In this document: positions 1 through 12,563 of the stretch, one piece after another
How the letters are laid out: each line of letters begins with the position of its first letter
Numbering within the stretch: the first letter of the stretch is position 1
DNA from: Henckelia pumila
Lineage: Eukaryota; Streptophyta; Magnoliopsida; Lamiales; Gesneriaceae
Direction of reading: 5' to 3'
Length of the DNA stretch: 64,000 nucleotides
NCBI RefSeq assembly: GCF_033568475.1
Contig: NC_133123.1
Coordinates: 2,976,001-3,040,000, forward strand
Position numbers and translations under genes: made by a program
Notes under the pieces: generated by a model
Database searches by the model: none
The model's input: the letters and a program-made list of their open reading frames with translations, nothing else
Told to the model about the DNA's origin: nothing

Positions 1-347
1 TTCCTACAATTACGAGCATAAAACCCTACAAAGGCTACTTACATGGCGTCTCCAAGAAAAGTTTGTGTGACCCTAAAACTCTTAAAAGTTCCTAGCGATC
101 AGTAAAATTCGCAATTCTTTATTTTTCCAACATAATAGTGACTTGACTAAAACCTTTCAGTAAACAGCACTTACAAGAACTGTGAATCTGTTATGCTAAA
201 TTACATTTAAGAAGTGTAGAGAGAAGGATATCCCCTTGCTATACAATCTTGTGATACAAAATCCCAGTAGGAAAGTAACTTCTTCAAAAGAAACTCACCG
301 GGGCTTGCAAAGAAAATGTCGATTTCTGGGTATTATTGGCATTACCG
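1..347. other. 3' flank of the CLC-f gene
   Basis: This stretch lies beyond the stop codon of the minus-strand CLC-f gene and probably contains its 3' untranslated region. It is AT-rich. I see no open frame, RNA gene or repeat in it. Confidence 0.5.
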
Positions 348-3300
348 TCATTGATGACCGTTTATGATGATCATCCTAGAGCCATCTTCTTGTTGCTGGT
401 TGTTTGACTTCCTGTAATTGATCACATCTCTACAAACGACCCAGAAGAAGCAATTAATGAGTGTGATGAATGTTAGGGTGAGCATACAAATTTTTCAATA
501 GTATATGAGAAGTTATCGATGAAATAAAACAGGATTGTTATTATGAACTTGATGAAAGATTATGGACCAAATAGTACACTACCGATCATACCCAAACCAA
601 GTGGGGTCCTGAGTTGAGCCAAAACCAAATAGGCATAAAATAAAAAAAAAGAACACCAAATTTGCATCTTTTTGTTCAACTGACTCATGTTTCATACATA
701 AAGAGAAGTTGCACGTTCTTGAAATAAATTTGAAAATAGTTTAGTATGGCGTTCATCTTCAAACAATAGATATGAAATGGAACACGATTGTGAAAACGTT
801 AAATAATAATAGTGGGTTTGAAAACAAGCAAAAATTTTTAAAAAAATTAAGTATGAAAGAAAAGGTCTGCATGCCCAAAGAAACAGGACAATGAAATGAT
901 GGGAAACGTAGAATGAACTAGCAAGCACCTGAGACAAATCCAGATCGAATCATAATAAAGAACAGCAACAACCCTGCGCTTTTTTTCTCTTTGACCATCT
1001 TCAGGCCGTTTCACCACCGGTAATTGTTTTATTCCTTTTGCCTCCATTAGCTGCTTAGCCATTGCCAGATCAGTGCCTGGGTAGCACGTCAGAAGTCCAC
1101 GTTCTCGTCCGCGATAACTTATCCCACGTGTAAACACAGAAGAGACATTGCATGTGTCTACCTACAAGAATTCACAGTAACTAGACCGCGGTGTGAAATA
1201 TCATTCCACATAGCACAGAGCAAATAAATGAGGACCAACAAATTTTCTATATTTTCCACACGGGAACAACTATATAATAAATTGTAATTTACATGCCCCT
1301 AAGATATTTGAGAAGATATTAAGAAAACATACATCCTTTGTGCTCCAGGAGGAAGGGTCACCGGATCTCTTGAACAACCATCGTTTAATGTCACCATAAG
1401 TTAAAATCCCTTCCAAATAATCATCAGCATCAACAACAAGGGCGCAATTCTGTTGACCATCACTCATACAGTTTAGTGCCTCTCTGAGACTTTGGGAAGG
1501 AGAAACCTTCAAATAGTTGTCCGACACAGCCTGAGAGACCTGATAAAAGAAGGAAAATACTAAATATTTTTTATAGAAATAATAAAACCTCCCAACTTCA
1601 CAAATAAAATTTAAAAAATATATGATAGGAAAAGTGGCTTCTTTTCTGGTGCAGTTCGACCAGGGAGGACAGGAGACAGACCTTTATATTCTCTAGTAAA
1701 ATCTCAAACTCTGTTGGTTGATATTTACTAGCATTGCCAATAATAGAGAGTTCTATATCATCTCTTTCACCAGTGATTCTCCTTGTATCCTCACTTTTAT
1801 CTTCGGATGGTGAAATAATGGAATAAGCAAGTGGAGGGTGCTTTGTATCCGACACCTCTGTTTCCTTTTGCTGAGTTGTCACAGAGGGCACCCATATTGC
1901 TAGTCCAACTGCCCCCTGTTGCCACATATGAATTAAGTTACCACATTATGAATGAAAGGATTACAAATAAAATAAAAAAAAAAAAGCCCGTTACGGGTAT
2001 ATCAATAAGCAGGCATCTATACTTGCACTTTACAATAATACTGAGTAAAAAATTTGGGTTCTACCTCATAAATGTAATAGGGACCAGTTAATAAAGGCGT
2101 TCAGCCACCAAACATTGAAAGAAATTACATTATGTACTAAAACAGACCATTAACACATGCTTGCAGAGGCTTCTGTAAGGATTATTTAAGATCATCACAC
2201 ACTCAAAAATAACTTGGTGATAAAAGAGAGAAGAAAAGATGGCATTACTGCGTGTATAAGAATACATCTAAGCCCATTCTATGGCACAGAGTATACATTA
2301 TTATGCCTGTGTCACAATTCAACACAAGAATGCCAAAACAAACTACAGTAAGTAAATGAGACAAACCCAGATATATCTTCTCCTCCATTAGTAAATAAAA
2401 CAATTCTTAAAAAGAAAACCGAAAACGATGGTCACCTAAATTAGCAACACCAGTAACCACATCCTCACTCTATAATCAAGCACCTCTTTCCCTTGCCAAA
2501 TTCCATAATAACAGGGTGATGCTCACCGATTAAGAAAATAATGCTATTGTAACACTTGTTAAAGAGATCAACTTGTCTAGCAAGAAAAAGAACCTATACA
2601 GCACTAATATAAGATCAAGCATTGCAACAACTAGAGAATCTAGAGATCATGCGACTATCACAGAATAAGACTGGTATTTCCAGAAAAGACAGACAAGTAG
2701 ACGAGAGTCAATATTCTCTGATTCAGGCATACCATGAGAGGAAGCAATATTCTGTAATCTCTAGTCAGCTCAAAGAGGAGAAGAACTGAAGTTAAGGGGA
2801 CTGAACAAACAGAAGCTAATGTTGCAGCCATTCCAACCTGCAACAGAGCTCGGTAGTGGCAGATGCAATGTTAATAATCAAAATTGTATAGAAAATAAAA
2901 AAAGCAATTGAAAGAACTATGGCTAAACTTAAGCATATAGGACATTACTAATGCATAAGCCTGTGGCTCGGCGATGGTAGCATTTCCCGGAATAGCTGAG
3001 TTGATAAGCTCTCCAGCACAGCCCCCAAATACAGCACCCACTGCAGCACCAATCATCAAACTTGGAGCATATAAACCACCAACGAGGCCAGACCCTTTAC
3101 ATAGAGTAGTGGCCACCACTTTTGCAGCAGACAATTGAGCCAGAAGCCAGATTCCAGGTGCCGAGGCAGTCTTTCCAGTGCGTAAAATTTCATCAACATT
3201 AGTGAAACCCCAGTACAATATTCCAGGATATTTGAGAGCTATTAACCCAGCTCCTAAACCCCCCAAAGCAGGGCACACTACATCTGGGATCCCAAATTTT

Positions 3301-6237
3301 TCTTTGATCAGCAGAAACACCTTTGAGAACCAAGCCAACAAGCGTGTGAAAGCAACACTAACTACTCCACAGAGCATTCCCAATATAAGGTACAAAGGTA
3401 GCTCTAAGGTAAAAAAAGGAATAGTTGATCAGACATGCACAACTATTCAGAAAAATTAAACAGGCAAAACATCTACTCAAAAATCCATGGCACAATCACC
3501 AATACTCTTCCAACCACACACTGGGCCACAGGCTAGTATGCTTTTTAAGCAGTTGACAAGCAAGTATATTTTTGCTATATAAAAAACGCATACGTGAATG
3601 GTCTGTAGCATAAATTATGTTAAGGAATTCCCAGAGAAATCCAGCAGTTTCATTCACATTGGAAGTTACTTGAGCATTTTTAATTTTTAACAAAAGCATG
3701 TCTGCTATGATAATGTGACATGTAGTATTTGTCTAGGTATGCCCAGTGCAACTTCTATAAACTCTCATTTTGACTTTTGGATTATTATTATTTTTTCGGA
3801 TTTGGAGAAAATAACAGCAAATTGATAGTTAAGGTAGACCAACACATTTTCCAGCAAGTATTGTTTCTACTTTCTACCAACAAAATATATATAAGTGACT
3901 AGATGAATTGTGGCAACCTAACTACGATTAACGGAGGTAAAACATTGAACATTCACATTCAGCATGGCAGCCCATTGATTCAGGATAATGACAGTAGTCA
4001 GTCAGAACATCCAAAGAAACAAATAAGAATCAGATCAAATACCAGCAGCAGATTTCAAATCATATGCAGGCACTGTGAACGCCTGTTTCTCCCCAAGCAC
4101 AGCATTTGAAACAGTAGAGGAGATAACAGAAGCCAATATTATTATTGCAGTAGTAAATGGAGGAGAGTTTTCTGCACGTAGAGGCCTCAAAACGGTTTCT
4201 ATAGCAAAGAAACATCCAGCAACTGCAACATTGAAACCTGAAGTGCAACGGGAACCTTAATACAACCTATCTACCATGAAGATTGGAAATAATATACGTA
4301 AAAAGACGCTAAGTCATATACATAGTTGTGTGGCAGTAGTTGACAGAACAGTGGAATTTTCCAGGTAAAAAGATTCCTGATCCATTCTTCAACTGCCCCC
4401 ACCCCAAACAAATTCAGGAATAAAAGAAAAATGAAAGAAATAAAAAGGCGAACCTGATAATCAAAAGCAGATAAAATCAGGCATAAACGATAAAACCAAC
4501 AGTGAAGCTAACACAAAAAGAAGCATCACATAAATAGCAGGTGGAATACCTGCAGAAATTCCAGCAGCTGCCCCAGCAGCAATGAGAGCAATTCTCCTTT
4601 CCCTATTATTCTCCATCGTTACCGAGAAACCATTGGCACACGATTTTCCAATATCTACACTTGGACCCTCAGGCCCCAAAGAACAACCGGTGCCTAACGT
4701 TGTAGCAGCCTGTATTGCCTTCACTATGGGGACGATTGCAGCAAACACGTTAAAGCCTTGTTCCTGGGAAGAAGTGGACTGCATTATTTGGTCTAAAATT
4801 TCAAGAAGACCATGCAAAACACCCACAATAACTCCTCCTAAAACTGGTATCAAAAGAATCCGATGCCATGTATCCTCTACCCTTTGCAACCGAAGCCAAG
4901 CAGCGCCTTCAATCGGGGTACCAGCCCATGCCCATTCGTGTATCACATGTACCTGCATGAAGCACATATCAGACATCTTACAATCTTTCCTACAGATAAA
5001 AACCAGAAAGGTTCCCGTCAAAATCAACTCTACTACTTTCACTATGTCAAAATGCAACTTCACTAATTTCACCAAGACTAAAAGTTGAAAAAAATATGAA
5101 AGAAACATTATTATGCCGCAACTGATTTAAGAGACTTAGCAGAAGTGACATCTAGGCTGGTACCAGAGTCTCTGAGACTAAGCCAATAACATGCCAATGA
5201 GTTTGAATTCTCATATTTTCACCATATTCATTTTCTAATGTTAATATAGATTCGAATCTTTTTATGTATTATGCATCAACAAAAACATGTGTTTCCGTTT
5301 GTTTATGTTTCAAGACCCAACAGTAACAAAACCTCAGCTCAAAAAAAGCATGATGTGCCCTCTAATTTACGTTTTAACAATATTTTCGCCCACTGGGCAA
5401 AAATCCTGGCTCCAATAAACCCTAAATCCAGGGTTTTCCTTCCACAAAAACTTAACCAAAAAATCAAATCAGGATGCTAAACCATCCATCCAAGAACCCC
5501 AACCAAAGTGAAGGACAGCAGAAACTTTTCAGTGAAAAGCATATTCCATCCAATTTCTGCCATCAAACTACCTTGGTTTAGCACAATAGCAAATTTCTCA
5601 GTGAACACGACGGGGTTTATCTCATACACACATTTCAACATGCCATTCATTTCAAGCTATCACCTCTTTTCTGAGCTTGCGTGAGCAGAACTATAACTTC
5701 GTACCTCAGCATTGAACATAATAATCAGACAGCCAACTCAATCCAAAACTCCAACAAACAACAAAATTTCCAACTTTGTCCACCAACCAACAAAAAAAAA
5801 AATCAACAGAAAACCAAAAGACCTTGAACTTCTGAACTAACCCCACGGTTAAACGCGGCAACGCAAAGCCCTGTGGCGACACCAAGTAGACATCCAATGA
5901 GCAGCAATGCCCACTCAGGTGGCGCACTATTGCCAAGAGAATCATCGGCGGGATCGGCATCCGCACTGCCAAAATGATTCGAAGTAGAAGGTGAAGACGG
6001 AGAAGGGCGTCGGTGATGGTCCCTATCCGATCGAAGATTAACCGATAACCTGTGACCCGAACCCGATAACCTGCGATCCAACCACTTCAAAAGATCCGAC
6101 GGGAGGCACCCTTTATTATTTGAGCTAATATTTTTCCGCGGCGGCGATTGGCTGCCTCCTCCTTCCAAATCGGCGTCGGATGCCGATGAATCAGAGCGCA
6201 GCAAGCTGCGATCTTCGAATTCGCCTGCCGTTGACAT
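348..6237 (-). CDS. CLC-F: Chloride channel/transporter CLC-f (9 exons, 769 aa)
   Basis: CLC-family anion channel or transporter of the plant CLC-e/f subgroup; Arabidopsis CLC-f is reported in endomembranes (Golgi). Exons on the minus strand are 6237-5842, 4952-4550, 4237-4043, 3403-2949, 2837-2733, 1915-1682, 1539-1333, 1161-929 and 429-348. All junctions are GT-AG and phases agree, giving 769 aa against about 781 in Arabidopsis. The N-terminus (1-120) is acidic and Ser-rich. Hydrophobic CLC segments follow, with GPEGPSVD at about 225-232 (the GKEGP position, gating Glu kept) and GGLYAP at about 440-445 (the GxFxP position). Two CBS domains lie at roughly 590-735. The start is the only ATG giving the MSTAGEFEDRSLLR N-terminus. 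Exon 1 must end at NRG (5842). A later GT at 5822 would shift the frame before VHVIHEWAW, so I rejected it. Transport mode is not inferable here. Confidence 0.93.
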
Positions 6238-6299
6238 ATCTGCACCGCTCCACTTTTCAGTGATCGATTGTACACGCTACAATTCGCTCCATTTTCACG

Positions 6300-7769
6300 T
6301 CATACATCATTCATAATCATTATTTTACGTACATTACAAATGTGATATTAAAAAATCAGGAATGGTGTTATTACATAAATAAATCAACCAAAAGTCCAAT
6401 GCAAATTGACCAACGGGCTCCCGCATGAAAATGGAAATGCAAACTATTACATATATAAATTTAAAATTAAAATAAATGGGAATTCAGAAGCCCGGAATTA
6501 TATAGGGCTCCTCCATTTCACTTGTTTCATGGCCCTTTTAAGGATTTTAGAGGATCCAAGTATTTTGTTGAGGGTTTGACTGCCTTTGGTTGCAAATGTA
6601 AAATTGAACTAAAACAACAACAAAAACAAAAAATTTCTTAAAAAAATATATTGTATCATTATAATAGTTATTCTAAAAATGAAATTTGAAAAAAGATTTT
6701 TTTAAGAAGCTATAATTTTGAGCTATTTGATTTCTACTTCTACATTTGTTTGAAATAAGAACATGCATTTTTTTTTTTCAATATTTATCCAAACATCAAA
6801 ACCAAGTTTTGACTCTTCGTTAGTTCGGTGGAAAAAAATCGAGTTCAATCTACTGAGTACTATTACAAGTTCTTAAAATCCTCGAAAAATGTTGAAATCC
6901 ATAATTATTGTGAATTGTTTTGACTAAAATAATTTGTATATATCCGTAGTGCAGTTAATTTTTGATATATTAGTGAAACCTTTTCTGAAAAATTCAAATA
7001 AATATTCCGACAAAATACATTACAAATTTAATCAAATATTTCTCCATCTATTATTAAATTTTTCTCTCAAAATTAAATAACCTCACCTCTTTACGATTTT
7101 TCTTCTTCTTTTTTTTTTTTTTTAATCCCACCTCATTTCAATTCTACTTCCAAAAAAAATTATTTATAAATAAGAAATGGAGGAATATACATGAAGCCCA
7201 AATGATAAAAATGGATAGTCTCGGTATATGCTGATAACATAAAACGAAGCGAATTGGATTTGAGCCAATGTCAAGATGGGCCTCCTGCTTCGAGAATTGA
7301 GTGAGACTGTCCACCCTGGAATTTATGACGAAGTGGACACCGGATTGGGACGTTTCAGCAAAATATCCCAAAACTGAAAAATTCAAACTTATTCTATTCC
7401 CGAAACTACCCTCCACGCCATCATATTCTGTTGGGCTCAAGAAATAAGTATTTTGGAATTTGAACTTATATTGTTTAATAGGAAATAATTTAATCTTGTC
7501 GATTCATAAAGGACTTGTTCTTGCTTCACATAATTAAAAAACTTGAAGGCCATGTAAAACTTGAAGAAGATGTTTAGGAGAGGTTCAAGAAAACATTTTC
7601 TTTACTCACTTCACAATTTTGTGAAGAAAAGCTAAGAAAGTTTTGATTATTTGAAGTGACTTTTGCTGTGTGTTCAAATGCAAAACTCGACACCAGAACT
7701 AATAATATGAACTGCACAGACTGAAACATAATTGCGCCAACTATGCATCACTAACTTGACACAAAAAGA
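6300..7769. other. Intergenic spacer between CLC-f and the TNP gene
   Basis: AT-rich spacer holding the upstream region of CLC-f and the 3' flank of the TNP gene, both on the minus strand. A 98-codon minus-strand frame at 7144-7440 has no recognisable domain and I treat it as chance. No RNA gene or terminal-inverted-repeat element was recognised. Confidence 0.5.
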
Positions 7770-10763
7770 TTACATCTTACTTCTCATTCTCACTAATTTA
7801 GCCAGTGTTTCTTGAGCAGCCAATGTTTGAGCATGGTTGTGGCCAAGCATCACTGTTCTGATACTAATGCAAGTTCTGCACAGCTCTTCCGCACGTTCGA
7901 AATGGCCGCCTCTTAGCAGTAACTTTGCCCTGGTTTCCAGTAATATTGCTTTCAGCAATGTCACCTCTTGCCATACATATTCGTCGACCTTTTGATTCGA
8001 TTGGGGGCCCTTCTTCCAGCAAATCGATTTGTGGCCTTGTATTTGCGACACGAAAGACTTCTCCACTTCTTCGAGCACACTTGTGCAGACTTTTAATAGC
8101 TCTAATGCTGAGTTGCACATTGAGAAGTTTGTGAAGGCTCTTATTGCTAAAGGGACAGCTGTTTTCTTTATGAAGAGGACCATGTCGATGGCCTTAAGTT
8201 GCACTAGTGAGGGTTCCGATTTGAAGCCAAAAACTAGGAACGCCGAGGCCCATAAGTGGTCTGAATTCGCTACTGGATTCCCGGTTTTCCAGATTCCTTG
8301 GACTGTTGCCTTTGAAGCAATCAAACCATTTATTCTTTTACCAAATAGTTGAGTTATAGGGTGAAGCTGAATCCAGCAGCCTGGCTGCCTGTTGGCTCGT
8401 CTAGCCAAACCGAGTTTGACTAAGAGAAGAGCTGAATCTTCTTCAGTCTTCCAAGTTTGGCGGGTTAAGTAACCGGAGCAGCAAGGGACATTGAGTTTCA
8501 GACATCTGATCCATTTTGCATGTTTGGTTTTGGTGGACTCTATGCTATTTGCTGCCGCAGCCAATGAGTTTACAAGCACTGGTGCCGGTGCAAACCATGC
8601 TCCTGCTTGAAGCATTCTTGAAGAAAGGAAATTTCTACTTCCACTTGCTTGCTGCAACACTGCAGCACAAAAGGACATGACTTTGATTAGGAAAGGATTG
8701 TTTCTGCAAAATTGTTGATCTGCTGTGCTCAAACTAGAACAGACGGCGTTCTCTTCGAATTGAATCTGATCCACTGCCTCAAATAGAGCAGATGGGGTAA
8801 CCGCAAGTTCAGAAAGCAGTGAACCAATCACCCATAATCCAAAACTCGACCCCTGCAATTTTTCAACAAATTTTCGCAGAAATCCTAGTTCTGTAGCCGG
8901 ATACTCCTTTCTTCTTCTTCCTGTCACCAATGCTATAGCATCAGATGGAGGCAGCGGCTGAAGCTGCATTGTATCAAAGTTCATAACTTTAGAGAGCCTT
9001 GTCGTGATTATAACATGGGTGCCTCCTGTGTTTCTTGGTATCAAATCATGTAGATCCTTTCCATCCCACCATTCACTCTCGGACTCGAGATTATCAATGA
9101 TTAGTAAATAAGGTAAGTCTCTGAAGATCTCCCTCGTAAACCGTTTGAATGCTTCGGATTCTTGTTCATCGAAGCTCCGAATCCTGCCTCTATCCTTCTC
9201 TTCATCTGCAGTCACATCCAATCCCATTTTGAGAGATAAGTTCAGTATATTTTGCCTGAGATATCGTGCCTCACCTCCCACCCATAAAACCATCTTGTAT
9301 CTTTGGGAGTACTGGTGGGCAAATTCCAATGCTAGCTCTGTCTTTCCAACCCCTGGTGATCCATTTATGCACACAATGCCGCCGCCGCTCTTGTTTTTCC
9401 TACTTTTAGATTTCTTGCATTTCGGAGAATTTTTGCCGATTAGGGGCTCAACCCATGCCTCTAAATTAGGTTCTTTACAACTTTCAACCTTCAAACTGAT
9501 GTATTTGTCTCCTTGAACAGTGTAAGCATCACTTTCCCCGTCTGCTAGACCTTCAGATTGCCCCAGTTTGCCCCCACAATTTCCTTCCATTACACATTCT
9601 TGTTCCAAATAATCCCCGAACCCGAAAAACGCAGCCTCGATTTCCATTACCTCTCTCTCCTTCCCCACGAAGTATCTGTTTCTTGGAAATGGTATCTCTT
9701 CGAACATTTCAACTTCATTATCCCCTGCACTGTTCCTCCCCAGCTTCCCGGTCAATATCTGGGCAGCTTTGGACACACAGCTTCTCCAGTTACCGTCGTT
9801 AGCTTCCAGTTTGAAATCGTGGCATCTCATTAGTCCCTCCAATGCTTCTTTACATTCCTTGTTATCAGAACTGGGGTGGAAAAGACTTGCAATTTCATTC
9901 GCGTCGGTATCAAAGAATAAAGGGATCAAGTTCTTCTTTTGAGAAAAGAATCTAATCTCCTCCAAGCTCAGATGATTGCGAAGGCTGTAACTTGTGACAA
10001 CCACAATACCGAAGGTGACCGAGCAAATAACCCTGTCAGCAGTATCGTGGCTCTGGTTATCTGTATACTTTGCTCTGTCTGCTACAAAACAAGCAATGCC
10101 TTGAACCTCTAGCTCAGATTTTAGCCACTTACAGAAACGTATCAAATTTGGGTTTTGACCATGAAATCCTATATAGACATCACAGCTTCTTAACTTCACA
10201 TTGGAAGCAGGAGAAACGGAGCCTTTGGTTAGAGAAATTCGAGGGACGGGGAAAGAAAATGAAATCCGAGGTGCAGACTCCGAGCCGGGAACTGGCACAC
10301 AGGCCACAATCTTGAGCTTTGTGCTGGTGGGATCATCGGAATAGTCGTACTTTTCCGGCGGTGGGGTGTAGGAGGTACTTGGAACGTCGTCTGACAGTGA
10401 ACCGCTACACGACCCTGGTGGAGAAAGAGTAGAAAAGGTAGTGACGAGAGTTGAATTTTCCGGGTTCGGGTTTGGGTTTGTATTCGAATTTGTAGCTAGA
10501 GTGGCTCTTGGAGAAATGTAAGGTGATTGAAGTGCAGATGCAAATGCAGAGGATGGTGGGGAGACGAGTGGAGAAGTATATGGAGACGATGCTAGTGAAT
10601 TTGGCAATGAATTCTTTGACATTGAATCTGGAGTTACAGTGGCAAGTGTTTCCCCGACGGATTGCTTCCTGCCTGAAGTTGCGATCTTGATTGTGAGGGA
10701 CTTTGCATCGACGGTGCAGATTTCTTTAACTGGTTTAACCGACAACCCAGCTTCTGTATCCAT
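7770..10763 (-). CDS. TIR / NB-ARC-like P-loop NTPase / TPR protein (TNP or XTNX class)
   Basis: Single-exon gene of 997 aa. The start is the ATG at 10763 (MDTEAGLSVKPVKE); the frame stays open upstream only through a non-ATG codon. Order of parts: a Ser/Pro-rich N-terminus (about 1-185, with SPYTSP and SPYISPR motifs); a TIR-like domain (about 194-345, starting CDVYIGFHG, with SLEEI near 267-271 at the place of the TIR catalytic Glu); then NB-ARC-like motifs: P-loop GSPGVGKTELA near 468-478, Walker B YLLIIDN near 552, ITTR near 586 and a GLPL-like FGLWVIGSL. TPR-like helices occupy the last ~130 residues (for example RGGHFERAEELC). This is the conserved TIR-NB-TPR family found across land plants (Arabidopsis At5g56220 and At4g23440 types), distinct from LRR-bearing immune receptors. 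A role in NAD hydrolysis or signalling is possible but unproven. Confidence 0.9.
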   Translation of the reverse strand: MDTEAGLSVKPVKEICTVDAKSLTIKIATSGRKQSVGETLATVTPDSMSKNSLPNSLASSPYTSPLVSPPSSAFASALQSPYISPRATLATNSNTNPNPNPENSTLVTTFSTLSPPGSCSGSLSDDVPSTSYTPPPEKYDYSDDPTSTKLKIVACVPVPGSESAPRISFSFPVPRISLTKGSVSPASNVKLRSCDVYIGFHGQNPNLIRFCKWLKSELEVQGIACFVADRAKYTDNQSHDTADRVICSVTFGIVVVTSYSLRNHLSLEEIRFFSQKKNLIPLFFDTDANEIASLFHPSSDNKECKEALEGLMRCHDFKLEANDGNWRSCVSKAAQILTGKLGRNSAGDNEVEMFEEIPFPRNRYFVGKEREVMEIEAAFFGFGDYLEQECVMEGNCGGKLGQSEGLADGESDAYTVQGDKYISLKVESCKEPNLEAWVEPLIGKNSPKCKKSKSRKNKSGGGIVCINGSPGVGKTELALEFAHQYSQRYKMVLWVGGEARYLRQNILNLSLKMGLDVTADEEKDRGRIRSFDEQESEAFKRFTREIFRDLPYLLIIDNLESESEWWDGKDLHDLIPRNTGGTHVIITTRLSKVMNFDTMQLQPLPPSDAIALVTGRRRKEYPATELGFLRKFVEKLQGSSFGLWVIGSLLSELAVTPSALFEAVDQIQFEENAVCSSLSTADQQFCRNNPFLIKVMSFCAAVLQQASGSRNFLSSRMLQAGAWFAPAPVLVNSLAAAANSIESTKTKHAKWIRCLKLNVPCCSGYLTRQTWKTEEDSALLLVKLGLARRANRQPGCWIQLHPITQLFGKRINGLIASKATVQGIWKTGNPVANSDHLWASAFLVFGFKSEPSLVQLKAIDMVLFIKKTAVPLAIRAFTNFSMCNSALELLKVCTSVLEEVEKSFVSQIQGHKSICWKKGPQSNQKVDEYVWQEVTLLKAILLETRAKLLLRGGHFERAEELCRTCISIRTVMLGHNHAQTLAAQETLAKLVRMRSKM

Positions 10764-10799
10764 GTTCTGATAATGAATGAGGAGGTAGGTCCCCACCTT

Positions 10800-12558
10800 A
10801 AAATCCTGGTTTAGTAGTTGTCAAATAATTTAAAGACAACTCCGTATTTTTGCTAAATGAACAGCAACTTTTGAAGAATGCAAAATTCCAGCTTCATTTC
10901 ATTTCTTGAGTGCGATTCGGAACCAGATATGAACTGAACTTGGTGTTGGATTCATTCTTGCTTGTGATTTTATGTTGGCAGGTGCAATTTATTGTGAGAC
11001 TGCCACTGAGTACTTGTACAGCAGAAGAAGAATGCAACAGCAAAGACTTTTTGAAGAACAGGTGTGGAGATCTAACATGTGATCATCTTCTTCCTAAAGT
11101 GGGCCTCCCTGAGTCAGAACCAGAACCCCGTCAGGAGTAATATCATGTCCATACCAATCAGTCACAGAAACAACAATCGTTACAAAATTAGTCAGTTTAC
11201 CATGTAAAATAATTTCATATGAAATGGGAAATGAAGAGAAGAAGGAAAAAAAAAAAAGAAAAGAAACTTATTCATGTATCCAATCATATGAACAAGCTGT
11301 ACATATGTGAATATGTATCAAGTATGGGCTGGATCTGCGAGGAGTTTTGGATATTAAAAGTCACAAGAATCTGCGGTGAGTAATAATATTTAAAAGATTC
11401 TTATTTTAGGAGTTTTGTCTTGGACTTTGGGTATTTTTTTAAATAAAATAAAATAAAATTTCCTTTTAGTGGCAGAAGCCAAAGATTGGTCAGAAAGTAC
11501 TCGAAGAAAATAAGGCATTGGGAGAGCAAATATGAACCCAAACCTGGTTGTCTTTTGTTGATGGCACTAGCGTATCGAAACAAAAGATTTTTCATTTTGC
11601 ATGGATTTCAAGACCGTTTCATCTCTTTATTTGTACTCCATCTGACATATTTCATAAGTTTGTGTGCATATTTTGCTCTGGAAATCGGACCAAGACCAGT
11701 CCAACTAAAGTTGTGAGACTAACTAATTTAGCAATATGAAAAATTGGTGCGTTAAATTTTGATATTCATGATCAAAGAACAAAGTTTATTGATTTAAAAA
11801 TAGTAGGTTGATAATCTAATCTGCAGTACAAAAGCTTAGTATGTGACAAGAAATAAGATGTGAGTTGTTTTGAGAACTAAAAAGCCTCAAATTGTTTCTT
11901 ACTTTAGAATTTGGAATCATCTTAGGTGTAATAAACTCTATTTTTTTAAGCATTCCCAGCTCATCGTTCATGGGAAAATAAAAATATATTTTACGTGGAA
12001 CGGGTTTTAAATTCAGACGAGAGACATAGCGGAGTCACCGATACAAAATGAATAGGATTATGTATAGACTTACATGTCCTATATGATATATATAATTATA
12101 AAGTCACCGGCTTTTAAGTGTCATGATGGGAGATTTAGGCGTAATATAAGCTGGAAAGCCTTGATACTTGGATGAAGTTTAGAGGTTTTGTATTAGTTAA
12201 TATTATTATTTGATTGAGTAAATTAGTATATACAATTTTTAATGCTTAATGGTGCGATTAAAATACTATCTTGCACGGTCCACTCCCTTGTAACTTGGCT
12301 GCATGTGGCTCCAAGACTTGCAACTCTGTTTCCTTTTTTCCAATCATGGTGATGATGATGTTATTCAATGAACGGGACCCTTTTTTTGGTTTTCTTTTTC
12401 TATACCTTGAACGGTAATAAACCATTTTTTGATTCGTGAAATGAGACGATGTTGATGTGTAAATCATGATAGGAACTATGACAAATTGATAAATATAAGA
12501 AGTTTTTTTTTATAGTGTAGTAGTCTTACAAATGGTGTTTGTTAATTGTTAGCTGAAT
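10800..12558. other. Intergenic spacer upstream of the TNP gene
   Basis: Contains the probable promoter of the minus-strand TNP gene near 10770-11000, then AT-rich DNA with simple A/T runs. Small frames at 10910-11140, 11486-11716 and 12258-12467 show no family signature. I see no gene here. Confidence 0.45.
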
Positions 12559-12563
12559 AATTT

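Noticed and set aside
5823-5841. Longer CLC-f exon 1 ending at GTTCAAG
   Set aside because: It ends in the wrong phase for exon 2. Ending at 5842 gives NRG-VHVIHEWAW, as in known CLC-f.
7144-7440. 98-aa minus frame upstream of CLC-f
   Set aside because: No family signature, no splice or start context, and an AT-rich setting; consistent with chance.
10764-10796. Eleven extra N-terminal residues of the TNP protein
   Set aside because: That extension would begin at GTG, not ATG. The ATG at 10763 gives a normal start.
10910-11140. 76-aa plus frame near the TNP start
   Set aside because: No recognisable domain; it lies in the likely promoter of the TNP gene.
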